Of a stretch of 40,220 bases of DNA, positions 8,407-16,443 are shown one piece after another (position 1 is the first letter of the stretch; each line of letters opens with the position of its first letter). Below the pieces are notes generated by a model, which was given only the letters and a program-made list of their open reading frames with translations, made no database searches and had not been told where the DNA came from. Both the position numbers and the translations under genes were made by a program. This DNA comes from Flavobacteriaceae bacterium (GTDB lineage Bacteria; Bacteroidota; Bacteroidia; Flavobacteriales; Flavobacteriaceae). The stretch is taken from positions 1 to 40,220 of the forward strand of contig JAPORT010000076.1 of NCBI GenBank assembly GCA_026710085.1. Direction: 5' to 3'.

Positions 8407-9888
8407 ATGTACTCCTTAGGCTATGATTTAGGAAGTTCTTCATTAAAGATTTCTATTGTCAATGCTCAGTACCATAATGAAGTTTCGACTATCAAAGAAC
8501 CAACCACCGCTTTTTCTATAGAATCCGAACATCCTCATTGGGCAGAACAAAATCCAGAATTATGGTGGGACTATTTGTGCCTTGGTACCAAAAAGATTTT
8601 AAAACAAAATGATATCGATGCGACTGAAATATGTAGTATCGGTATTTCCTACCAAATGCACGGTTTGGTGATGATTGATGCCAGAGGAAAACCACTTGGG
8701 AATGCCATCATTTGGTGTGATAGTAGAGCTATTCAAACCGGAATTGAAATTGAAAATCTTTTACCGCCTCAATACTGTAGCCATTCATTGTTAAATTCTC
8801 CTGGTAATTTTACCTTTTCAAAATTGAAATGGGTCAAAGACTATCAACCAGAGATTTATGAAAAAATACATCATTTTTTGCTGCCCGGTGATTATCTATC
8901 TTTTAAACTGACTAGCAACATCAACACAACAGTCAATGGATTGACGGAAGGCATCTTATGGGACTATCCAAATCATCAATTGGCTCATGCTTTATTCGAT
9001 AGATTTGAAATGGATGCCGGACTTTGTCCAGAAATTGTGGCTAATTTCGATTCACAAGGATATATCACCAAAAAGGCAGCCCAGGAAACTGGATTGTCAG
9101 CGGGCATTCCAATAAGGTATCGATCTGGGGATCAACCCAATAACGCTTTTTCATTGGGTGTTTTTGACGGTGGAGAAATAGCAGCCACCTGTGGTAGTTC
9201 CGGAGTTTTTTATGCCATAGAAGACTGCTTAAAAGCTAAAAAGGGATATGGTTTCAATTATTTTGCCCATGTCAATCATCAAAAGAATCATCCCAGAATT
9301 GGAAAATTATTATGCATTAATGGTGCTGGATACGCCTATCAGTGGCTCAAAGAAATTTCAAATCAAAAAGATTTTAGGCACTTAAATCAACTAGCGGAAA
9401 AAGTTCCAATAGGTTCTGATGGATTGATATCATTAACTTTTGGAAATGGTGCAGAAAGGATGTTAGGTAACAAAAATTTAGGAGCATCATTTTTAAATTT
9501 AAATTATAATCGGCACCATTTAGGCCATTTAGCAAGAGCGACTATTGAAGGGATTGCATTTGCCTTTGTTTACGGTTATGAACTCCTGGATAAAAATAAA
9601 GGGGAAATAAAAACACTACGAGCGGGGAGTGATAATCTCTTTCAATCAAAAATATTTTCTAATACGTTGTGCACTTTAATCCAATACCCCATTGAAGTCA
9701 TCAATACAACTGGAGCCATAGGTGCGGCTAGGGCTTCCCTACTGAAAATGGGAGCACTTCATGACATCAAAAAAATGCTCCATGTCAATGATCGGTTTAA
9801 GAGATACCATCCTGATTCTAAAAAGCATGAGCAATATCTCAAGGCATATCAAAAATGGAAAGAGCAACTACTCCAACAGTGTCACTAA
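8407..9888 (+). CDS. xylB: Xylulokinase (FGGY family)
   Basis: The 493-residue carbohydrate kinase phosphorylates D-xylulose to xylulose 5-phosphate. The N-terminal nucleotide-fold opening is LGYDLGSSSLKISI, followed by HPHWAEQNPELWW, the substrate-region SYQMHGLVM and IIWCDSRA. The catalytic Asp is in RSGDQPNNAFSLG, followed by GGEIAATCGSSGVFYA, and the C-terminal ATPase fold has TIEGIAFAF and LRAGSDN. It lies 9 bases upstream of xylA, the normal partner, which fixes the assignment to xylulokinase rather than another FGGY kinase. Confidence 0.95.
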   Translation: MYSLGYDLGSSSLKISIVNAQYHNEVSTIKEPTTAFSIESEHPHWAEQNPELWWDYLCLGTKKILKQNDIDATEICSIGISYQMHGLVMIDARGKPLGNAIIWCDSRAIQTGIEIENLLPPQYCSHSLLNSPGNFTFSKLKWVKDYQPEIYEKIHHFLLPGDYLSFKLTSNINTTVNGLTEGILWDYPNHQLAHALFDRFEMDAGLCPEIVANFDSQGYITKKAAQETGLSAGIPIRYRSGDQPNNAFSLGVFDGGEIAATCGSSGVFYAIEDCLKAKKGYGFNYFAHVNHQKNHPRIGKLLCINGAGYAYQWLKEISNQKDFRHLNQLAEKVPIGSDGLISLTFGNGAERMLGNKNLGASFLNLNYNRHHLGHLARATIEGIAFAFVYGYELLDKNKGEIKTLRAGSDNLFQSKIFSNTLCTLIQYPIEVINTTGAIGAARASLLKMGALHDIKKMLHVNDRFKRYHPDSKKHEQYLKAYQKWKEQLLQQCH

Positions 9889-9897
9889 CATTATTTT

Positions 9898-11205
9898 ATG
9901 GCATACTTTAAAAACATTGGAAAAATAAAATTCGAAGGTAGAAATTCGGATAATCCGCTTTCTTTCAAATATTATAATGCTCAACAAATAGTGGCTGGTA
10001 AAACGATGGCGGAGCATTTCAAATTTGCCGTTGCCTATTGGCATACATTCTGTGGTCTTGGTATCGATCCATTTGGCTTTGCAACTCAATTTTATCCATG
10101 GAATCAGGCTAAAGATTTCAAAACGAAAGCATTCCATAAAGCAGATGCTGCCTTTGAGTTTTTAGATAAAATCGGATTTGACTATTTGTGTTTTCATGAT
10201 TTTGATCTCATCGAAGAAGGTCCAACGCAACTCGAATCAGAAAAAAGATTAGAAACCATCAGTGATTATATCTTGGATCATTTAGAAGAGAGTCATAAAA
10301 AAGTGCTTTGGGGAACGGCAAATTGTTTTTCCAATCCCATTTATATGAATGGAGCGGCAACCAATCCAGACTTTTCCGTAGTCGCTAGAGTCGGTGCTCA
10401 ATTGAAAATGGCTCTAGACATCACCATCAAACTTGGAGGAGAAAATTATGTGTTTTGGGGAGGTCGAGAAGGATATATGTCTTTATTGAATACCGATGTA
10501 TCTAAAGAATTAGATCACTTGGGTATTTTATTGACAATGGCAAAAGATTATGCAAGAAAACAAGGTTTTAGAGGAACTTTTTTTATCGAACCAAAACCGA
10601 TGGAGCCCATGAAACATCAATATGATTTTGATGCTTCAACCACTATTGGTTTTATAAAAAAATATGGTCTTGAAAAAGATTTTAAACTCAATATCGAAAT
10701 CAATCATGCGACTTTGGCTCAACATTCATTTGACCATGAATTAGCTATAGCAACGAGTGAAAATATGTTGGGCAGTATCGATGCCAATCGAGGGGATGAT
10801 CAAAATGGATGGGATACAGATCAATTTCCAAACAATATCAATGAATTGACACGCACCATGCTCATTATTTTGCAAGCTGGTGGATTTCAAGGAGGTGGAA
10901 TTAATTTTGATGCCAAGCTTCGAAGAAATTCAACCGATTTAGAAGATTTATTTCATGCCCATATAGGTGGTGCTGATGTTTTTGCTAGAGCTTTGCTTAT
11001 TGCCGATTCTATTTTACAAAACGGGCAATATCAAAAACATAGAGAACAACGGTATGCTTCTTTTGATACTAAAGAAGGAAGAAAATTTAGGGCTAAAGAA
11101 CTGGTATTGGAAGACTTGTATGCTATAGCGACTAGTAATCCTCCGCCAAAATCAATCAGTGGCAAACAAGAAATGCTTGAAAACTTGATCAATCGATTTA
11201 TCTAA
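9898..11205 (+). CDS. xylA: Xylose isomerase
   Basis: The 435-residue TIM-barrel metalloenzyme converts D-xylose to D-xylulose; the length is typical of the longer class II enzymes. The catalytic pair is His100 with Asp103 in FHDFD. VFWGGREGY spans 186-194, the metal ligand Glu231 with Lys233 is in IEPKP, and EINHATLAQH, SIDANRGD and the late FHAHIGGADVFA are present. The usual Gly in ATLAGH is Gln here, a minor change. A weak hairpin follows the stop, consistent with the end of the sugar operon. Confidence 0.97.
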   Translation: MAYFKNIGKIKFEGRNSDNPLSFKYYNAQQIVAGKTMAEHFKFAVAYWHTFCGLGIDPFGFATQFYPWNQAKDFKTKAFHKADAAFEFLDKIGFDYLCFHDFDLIEEGPTQLESEKRLETISDYILDHLEESHKKVLWGTANCFSNPIYMNGAATNPDFSVVARVGAQLKMALDITIKLGGENYVFWGGREGYMSLLNTDVSKELDHLGILLTMAKDYARKQGFRGTFFIEPKPMEPMKHQYDFDASTTIGFIKKYGLEKDFKLNIEINHATLAQHSFDHELAIATSENMLGSIDANRGDDQNGWDTDQFPNNINELTRTMLIILQAGGFQGGGINFDAKLRRNSTDLEDLFHAHIGGADVFARALLIADSILQNGQYQKHREQRYASFDTKEGRKFRAKELVLEDLYAIATSNPPPKSISGKQEMLENLINRFI

Positions 11206-11254
11206 TGGGATTCTTTTTCAATCAATGATAACTCTTTTCTTTATCCATAAAACT

Positions 11255-11272
11255 TGCCCGAGTTTTTGGGCA
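11255..11272 (+). terminator. Weak hairpin after xylA
   Basis: TGCCC at 11255-11259 pairs with GGGCA at 11268-11272 around an 8-base T-rich loop, 50 bases after the xylA stop. The stem is short and only CCTATTTT follows, so termination would be weak. Confidence 0.3.
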
Positions 11273-11299
11273 CCTATTTTAAAACAACACTTATAAAAC

Positions 11300-11346
11300 C
11301 AATCGAATCAACTCATTTCATTTTTAACCTTTTATAGATTCGATTG
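11300..11346. repeat. Long-spaced inverted repeat before the FGE gene
   Basis: CAATCGAATC at 11300-11309 is matched by its perfect complement GATTCGATTG at 11337-11346, with 27 bases between. It ends 29 bases before the start of the formylglycine-generating protein. Two such arms one to three helical turns apart could bind a dimeric regulator, or form a leader hairpin. Confidence 0.45.
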
Positions 11347-11375
11347 AATTCATCAATCTTTTTCCTAAGTCACTC

Positions 11376-12440
11376 ATGAATTTTTTATCTACTATTTCCC
11401 AAAAAATAAAACACAACAAACTATTTTTTTTAAGCTTTTCAATCCTTTGTCTTTCCTGTCAAGAAAGACAAAAAGAATTTACAATCATTGAAAAAGACAA
11501 TATGATATGGATCCCTAGTGGCAGTTATACAAGAGGGAGCGTTCACTCTATGGCTCGAGCCGATGAAAAACCGATTCATGAGGTAACTATTTCTGGATTT
11601 TGGATGAACAAAACAGAAGTTACCAATGCACAATTTAAAGAATTTGTTGATGCCACCGGTTATATCACAACAGCTGAAAGAGCACCAGATTGGGAAGAAT
11701 TAAAACAATCGCTTCCTGAACGGACTCCAAAGCCTCATGATTCTTTATTTCAACCGGCATCTTTAACCTTCAAACCGACCCAATCGCCCGTTGATTTAAA
11801 TCAATTCAATCAGTGGTGGCATTGGACTCCACAGGCAAGTTGGCGAAAGCCTAGTGGTGCTGGTAGTTCCATCGAAGATAAAATGAATCATCCTGTGGTT
11901 CATATTTCTTGGTATGATGCCAATGCTTATGCAAAATGGGTTGGCAAAAGACTCCCAACTGAAGCAGAATGGGAATGGGCTGCCAAAGGAGGAACTCAAG
12001 ATGATCTTTATCCATGGGGGAATGATTCTGTTGATCGTGGTGAACCCAAAACCAATTCTTGGGATGGTCAATTTCCTTATTTAAATACCCAACGAGATAT
12101 GTTTTTTTTTACAGCACCAGTCATGTCATACCAACCCAACGGCTATGGACTCTATGACATGGCAGGTAATGTTTGGGAATGGTGTATCGATTGGTACGCT
12201 TATGATTATTATTCCAAATTATCCAAGCAAAATGCTGTTAATCCACAAGGCCCTGAAATTAGTTATGACCCAACAATGCCCTACGTACAACAACGAGTGC
12301 TAAGAGGGGGATCTTTCTTATGTAATGACACCTATTGTTCGGGTTACCGTGTATCAGCTCGGATGAAATCATCGCCAGATACCGGATTACAACACACTGG
12401 ATTTAGATTGGTAAAAGACGCTGATGAATCCAATCATTAA
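11376..12440 (+). CDS. Formylglycine-generating (sulfatase-activating) lipoprotein
   Basis: The 354-residue protein has an N-terminal hydrophobic leader ending in a lipobox-like LCLSC, so it is probably a lipoprotein. It then shows the FGE-sulfatase fold: WIPSGSYTRGS, NKTEVTNAQFKEFV, HPVVHISWYDANAYAKW, RLPTEAEWEWAAKGG, GLYDMAGNVWEWC and RVLRGGSF. Both catalytic cysteines of true FGEs are present with the right spacing, C316 and C321 in LCNDTYC, so it should oxidise sulfatase cysteines to formylglycine. Many bacterial relatives lack these residues. No sulfatase is in the window; partners must lie elsewhere, perhaps for sulfated algal or animal glycans. Confidence 0.85.
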   Translation: MNFLSTISQKIKHNKLFFLSFSILCLSCQERQKEFTIIEKDNMIWIPSGSYTRGSVHSMARADEKPIHEVTISGFWMNKTEVTNAQFKEFVDATGYITTAERAPDWEELKQSLPERTPKPHDSLFQPASLTFKPTQSPVDLNQFNQWWHWTPQASWRKPSGAGSSIEDKMNHPVVHISWYDANAYAKWVGKRLPTEAEWEWAAKGGTQDDLYPWGNDSVDRGEPKTNSWDGQFPYLNTQRDMFFFTAPVMSYQPNGYGLYDMAGNVWEWCIDWYAYDYYSKLSKQNAVNPQGPEISYDPTMPYVQQRVLRGGSFLCNDTYCSGYRVSARMKSSPDTGLQHTGFRLVKDADESNH

Positions 12441-12545
12441 ATTTCTCTAACGATTCCAATGGGCCAAACTGTGGGTATTCGTTCAATTATATGCCACTAA
12501 CATTTTTCGATAATTCTTGTTTTTTTACTTTTCTTATACACTTTA

Positions 12546-13703
12546 ATGGCTGAGTCTCGATTTATGAATGAAATGACAAATGGTTGGAATCCGTTGGTTG
12601 CATATAACCAACTGGCACACCTCCCTCCCAAAATTAATCTTGGCGATAAAGAACTGAATGAAAATCTAGAGCGTTGTATTGAGGCATTGAAAAGCTTGAC
12701 AAAAGAATTTCACTCTATTCCGAATCCAAGTATTATAAGTAATGTCAATATCTTAAAGGAGTCACAAGCCTCTTCAAAAATAGAGAACATCATCACTACA
12801 GGAGATTCTTTATACAAAGCATTATTAAAAGCTAATTTTGAAGAAGAAAAAGACCCTGTTAAAAAAGTTTTCAACTATCGAACGGCATTATATGAAAGCT
12901 ATCAACATATCGCCAAGGGTGGTTTTTTAGACCGAGAGCTTATCACACATATCGCCACGACGATCAATGGATTCCCTACAGAAATTAGACAAAACAGATC
13001 AAATTTTATCATAGAGGGGGATGTTCGAGTTATCGACACGCCCCCAGACTCTGCTGATATTGTCAACAGCTTGCTTTTTAATTTATTTGAATATTACAAT
13101 GATAAAATATCAGAAGATACCCATCCTTTGATTAAAATGGCGATAGCCCATCATCAATTTGAATCGATTCATCCCTTTATGGATGCTAATGGTCGTACGG
13201 GAAGGATTTTAAACCTACTGTACTTAGTAAAACGAGAGGTCATTGAAGAACCCATATTGTTAACATCTGACGTTATTGATCGTAGTAGAAACACCTATGA
13301 AATGGAGTTGCTGAACATTAGAAAAACAAATCGATGGGAAGATTGGATCAACTATATGCTTCGAGTCGTTTTTGCTTCAGCATTTCAAACGACCAGCAAG
13401 ATTTACGAAATCAAAAAACAAATGAACCGTGTCAATCAGCTTTTGGCATCCGTTGGAATCAATGATAACAAAAGATCATTGGTCATAGAAGTGATATTCT
13501 ATAAGCTGTACTTCAAAATCAAGAATATTCGAAACATTCTAACTAAAGGAGAATCTAAGAAAATGTTTTATATTCTAACAATAAATAAGATTCTTTCAAA
13601 AGATAACATCAATGAAGAAACGATTTATGTTAATACACCGATGTATCACTTATTGAATGCAAGCAACAACATAATAAAAGCAAATCACTCTCGTGAAACA
13701 TAA
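12546..13703 (+). CDS. Fic-domain AMP-transferase (class II, N-terminal inhibitory helix)
   Basis: The 385-residue Fic protein carries the core motif HPFMDANGRTGR at 209-220, with catalytic His209 and Mg-binding Asp213. The inhibitory motif [S/T]xxxE[G/N] is met by S76-E80-N81 (SSKIEN), placing it in the self-inhibited class. The first Gly of the usual GNGR is Ala. After about residue 300 the C-terminus resembles a winged-helix domain with YVNTPMYHLL near the end, as in many regulatory Fic proteins. Fic enzymes transfer AMP or similar groups from nucleotides to protein hydroxyls. It stands alone, and its target is unknown. Confidence 0.88.
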   Translation: MAESRFMNEMTNGWNPLVAYNQLAHLPPKINLGDKELNENLERCIEALKSLTKEFHSIPNPSIISNVNILKESQASSKIENIITTGDSLYKALLKANFEEEKDPVKKVFNYRTALYESYQHIAKGGFLDRELITHIATTINGFPTEIRQNRSNFIIEGDVRVIDTPPDSADIVNSLLFNLFEYYNDKISEDTHPLIKMAIAHHQFESIHPFMDANGRTGRILNLLYLVKREVIEEPILLTSDVIDRSRNTYEMELLNIRKTNRWEDWINYMLRVVFASAFQTTSKIYEIKKQMNRVNQLLASVGINDNKRSLVIEVIFYKLYFKIKNIRNILTKGESKKMFYILTINKILSKDNINEETIYVNTPMYHLLNASNNIIKANHSRET

Positions 13704-14041
13704 TTTCACAGCTAAAAAATCAATCGAATGGTGATACTCCCCTCCTTTAAACCTAATTCCTTGTCATTCAAGTGGAACATTTCTAATTTTTATTATTTTT
13801 TACAAAGTCGATAGACCATCCATAGAAGCTTTGGACTAAGATTCATCGATAATGAGAGGAATGCCACAATTACTATAAAAAGATTTTTTACCTATAAAAC
13901 AAAAAGCAGAAGTGTTATGACAAAATTGAAGATGAGATTCAACAGTTGCCTTTAAAACAACAACTTCTATAAACAAATCTATGTTTTACTAGCGTGTGGA
14001 ACTTGATAGTACTAAAGGTTGAAAGAGAACCGTTGAATAGT
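13704..14041. other. Intergenic stretch, no gene recognised
   Basis: These 338 bases between the convergent Fic and hpf genes are broken by stops in all frames that I checked by eye. I see no RNA gene, strong hairpin or repeat. Confidence 0.5.
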
Positions 14042-14341
14042 TCATTTATCCTTTACTCTGTCTTTTCTTTTTTTAAGTGTACGCTCTGCTGTATCTGATG
14101 CGTTGGCTATAGCTTCTTCAAAAGATTTTGCTTTTTTTCTGACAATGACATCATCACCTGGAATAAGACATCTCAGTTCCGCCACTTTGTTAACAGGATC
14201 ACTAGAGTTGGTAATCTTGGTAGTTACTTCAATGCCAATGATTCGATTATAAAAGTTTCCAATTTTCCCAACTCTTTTGTTGGCAAAATCGATTAAATCA
14301 TTTTGTGCAGAATAATTCACTGCCCTAAATCTTATATTCAT
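14042..14341 (-). CDS. hpf: Ribosome hibernation-promoting factor (HPF/RaiA family)
   Basis: The 99-residue short-type HPF binds the 30S decoding centre and stabilises idle ribosomes. It begins with the beta-alpha-beta opening MNIRFRAVNYSAQNDLIDFA and KRVGKIGNFY, and ends in a basic helix with DTAERTLKKRKDR. The long-form C-terminal dimerisation domain is absent. It follows xerC by 8 bases in the order rpsU-xerC-hpf, which is conserved in Bacteroidota, so shared transcription from the rpsU promoter is likely. The tRNA genes and tuf that often come next are not present here. Confidence 0.93.
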   Translation of the reverse strand: MNIRFRAVNYSAQNDLIDFANKRVGKIGNFYNRIIGIEVTTKITNSSDPVNKVAELRCLIPGDDVIVRKKAKSFEEAIANASDTAERTLKKRKDRVKDK

Positions 14342-14349
14342 GATTAAAG

Positions 14350-15237
14350 TTATTTTTTTTCTCTAGGATGGGCTAATTGATAAACTTTTTTGAGACTTGC
14401 TATACTGGTGTGAGTATAGATTTCCGTTGATGAAACGCTTTGATGACCCATCAAATCTTTTATGGCATTTAAATCTGCTCCCTCATCGAGTAAATGTGAC
14501 GCAAAACTGTGCCTAATCAAATGTGGACTTCGATTTTGTTTGGTCGATACCAAATTAAAATAATCATTAATCGTTCTGTAAACAAATGATTCTGATATTT
14601 TCTGACCATTTTTTTTAATGAAAAGAAAGGGACTGGCACTACCCACTTCTTTTCTCCAATCAACATACAATTGAAGCAGATGGATCGCTTCACCAACCAA
14701 TGGGACCAATCGTTCTTTGCTTCTTTTTCCAAATACCTTAACATACTTGGCATTCAAATGAAGGTTTTCTTCTTGAATAGATACTAGTTCATTCCTTCTG
14801 ATACCGGTATAATACAATAGAGCAATGATGGTTCGTTTTAAAACCCCATGTGGATCATTTTTAAAATGCGTTGGTTCTAAAACTCGATTCATTTCATCTT
14901 TTGTAAATGGTAATGGTATCTTTTTGGACGTATTGATGAATTTTATTTTTTTTACTGGCGACTTTTCGATATGATTGATTTGAATTAAAAATTTATAATA
15001 GGATCTTAATACTGACACTTTTCGGTTGATGGTTCGAGAAGTATTTTCTTTGATTTCACTCAAATGAACCATCCAATCCCTAACGTCTTGATAATTGACT
15101 TCATCCAAATCTGTTGTATTGGTGAACAGATTTAAATATAACTTGAATTCCAGAAGATTCTTTCTATAAGCTACTTGAGTATGCTTCGAATACCCCTTTT
15201 CTATAGCAATAAAATCTAGAAATCGTTCAATCAACAC
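14350..15237 (-). CDS. xerC: Tyrosine recombinase XerC
   Basis: The 295-residue recombinase resolves chromosome dimers with XerD at dif. The N-terminal SAM-like DNA-binding domain (ERFLDFIAIEKGYSKHT) is followed by the catalytic domain. Catalytic residues are Arg147 (TGIRRNE), a Lys near 171, His239 and Arg242 in HLIRHSFASH, His265 in LMGHQ and Tyr274 in EIYTHT. All are intact. Its place between rpsU and hpf is the conserved chromosomal context for XerC in this phylum, so this is housekeeping and not a mobile integrase. Confidence 0.93.
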   Translation of the reverse strand: MLIERFLDFIAIEKGYSKHTQVAYRKNLLEFKLYLNLFTNTTDLDEVNYQDVRDWMVHLSEIKENTSRTINRKVSVLRSYYKFLIQINHIEKSPVKKIKFINTSKKIPLPFTKDEMNRVLEPTHFKNDPHGVLKRTIIALLYYTGIRRNELVSIQEENLHLNAKYVKVFGKRSKERLVPLVGEAIHLLQLYVDWRKEVGSASPFLFIKKNGQKISESFVYRTINDYFNLVSTKQNRSPHLIRHSFASHLLDEGADLNAIKDLMGHQSVSSTEIYTHTSIASLKKVYQLAHPREKK

Positions 15238-15367
15238 CTTGAACTATTAAATCACTTAAAATTCAAATCCATTGACGTTGATTCTAAGAGAATTTTGAAC
15301 TTAATGAATTGGACAGTAAGGTAATCAAAAAAGAAACACCAAGCCACTAGATTACTTGGTTCGTCAA

Positions 15368-15562
15368 TCAGTTGATATCTAATTCGACTTTTTTCTGGAT
15401 ATAACTCGCTCGTAATACTTTTTGACGATGTTTTACGGATGGCTTCGTGAATTGTTTACGTTTTCGAAGTTGTCGCAACTTTCCTGTTTTATCAAATTTT
15501 CTTTTGAATCTCTTTAACGCCCTGTCTATGTTTTCTCCTTCTTTAATCGGAATAATAAGCAT
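15368..15562 (-). CDS. rpsU: 30S ribosomal protein S21
   Basis: The 64-residue basic protein opens with MLIIPIKEGENIDRALKRFK and contains KFDKTGKLRQLRKRKQF, as in Bacteroidota S21. It is the first gene of the rpsU-xerC-hpf block. A textbook promoter sits directly upstream. Confidence 0.96.
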   Translation of the reverse strand: MLIIPIKEGENIDRALKRFKRKFDKTGKLRQLRKRKQFTKPSVKHRQKVLRASYIQKKVELDIN

Positions 15563-15584
15563 ATTTATGATAATTTTTGGCCGA

Positions 15585-15614
15585 CAAAACTACAAAGAAT
15601 TAAATTCATTACAA
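15585..15614 (-). promoter_or_regulatory. Promoter of rpsU-xerC-hpf
   Basis: On the minus strand, TTG (15614-15612) is followed after exactly 19 bases by TAGTTTTG (15592-15585). This matches the Bacteroidota consensus TTG-N19-TAnnTTTG. It lies 23 bases upstream of the rpsU start codon, giving a short leader. Confidence 0.7.
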
Positions 15615-15615
15615 T

Positions 15616-15813
15616 CTAAATATTCTTTAAAATGAACCAAATCAAGAATCTCATAATCCCGTTGACATCGACTTCATCGAGTGATTTCTTTTGATAATAT
15701 CTTTTCTTGGGATCTTGTTTTTCATCAGGTTTTTGACCTGGAGGATGAGGAGTGTGACCACCTCGCTTCCCTCCTGTCGATCCACCTTGATGATATAATT
15801 GAATGCCAATCAT
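15616..15813 (-). CDS. Small protein of unknown function
   Basis: I do not recognise this 65-residue product. It opens MIGIQLYHQGGSTGGKRG with a Gly-, His- and Pro-rich low-complexity middle (HTPHPPGQKPDEKQDPKK), and ends in a hydrophobic FLIWFILK. I chose the ATG at 15813 because AGAGGAT lies a suitable distance upstream and overlaps the end of the preceding gene; the longer start at 15837 would overlap that gene by 19 bases. It lies just downstream of the other unknown gene, so the two are probably co-transcribed. The terminal hydrophobic patch is too short for a sure membrane segment. Confidence 0.45.
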   Translation of the reverse strand: MIGIQLYHQGGSTGGKRGGHTPHPPGQKPDEKQDPKKRYYQKKSLDEVDVNGIMRFLIWFILKNI

Positions 15814-15818
15814 TTCTG

Positions 15819-16214
15819 TTATCCTCTCGGAGTCCAACCTTCAGTCCATATAATCTGACTATATTTCATCTTTACTTTATAGAGACGATATTGATCATCG
15901 TGGACAATAACCCACATCAGATCCTGTTGGTCATTGGCATCAGGATGCCGAAACATATAAACGAAACGCACTCGATCATCTCGATCGTTGCTATCGACCG
16001 CAAACCATTCTGATCCCCAAAATTCGCCGACTTTTTGTTGAAATAACTGATCTGTCGATATTCTCTCTTGAGGATATCGACGATCCAATTCTTTCATATA
16101 ATTTAAAATATCTTGAAATTCCTGATTCTCTTCTGGCGTTAAATCCTCTAAAAGAGATGATGTTTTGGAGGTTTCTTTTTGTTTTTGTCGTTTGAATAAA
16201 GGGATCGTGGACAT
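15819..16214 (-). CDS. Conserved-looking protein of unknown function
   Basis: I do not recognise this 131-residue, mostly charged protein. The N-terminal third is polar (TSSLLEDLTPEENQEFQDIL), and the C-terminal part is Trp- and aromatic-rich with alternating hydrophobics (FWGSEWFAVDSND, VRFVYMFRHPDAN, DLMWVIVHDDQYRLYKVKM), suggesting a small beta-rich domain. It is followed within 5 bases by another small unknown gene. The Fic gene with an AbiEi-like domain is divergent from it, 229 bases away. A functional link to Fic is possible but unsupported. Confidence 0.55.
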   Translation of the reverse strand: MSTIPLFKRQKQKETSKTSSLLEDLTPEENQEFQDILNYMKELDRRYPQERISTDQLFQQKVGEFWGSEWFAVDSNDRDDRVRFVYMFRHPDANDQQDLMWVIVHDDQYRLYKVKMKYSQIIWTEGWTPRG

Positions 16215-16224
16215 AATAATCGAT

Positions 16225-16389
16225 TTAAGTGGAATACTTATTCCATATTAATTTAATGCTGGATAAAGATAATCCATATATATTAGACATTTCTTCCATC
16301 ACTAATTTCTTAGATTCATCTTTAAGAAGACTTGTTTTTAATTGATCGTTATCGCCTTCATAGGATTTATCATATAAAATATTTTCTTT
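16225..16389 (-). other. Possible small gene remnant upstream of the unknown pair
   Basis: A minus-strand open stretch of 54 codons ends with LVMEEMSNIYGLSLSSIKLIW, which resembles a helix-turn-helix end. It has no convincing start codon at its 5' end. It could be a remnant of a DNA-binding protein or transposase, or chance. Confidence 0.2.
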
Positions 16390-16443
16390 TTAAATGATGA
16401 TAATAGAATATTTTAACCTAAATTTGTCTGAAATGAGATTAAA

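Noticed and set aside
14350-15237. XerC as an integrase of a mobile island
   Set aside because: Its position between rpsU and hpf is the conserved chromosomal arrangement of the housekeeping recombinase.
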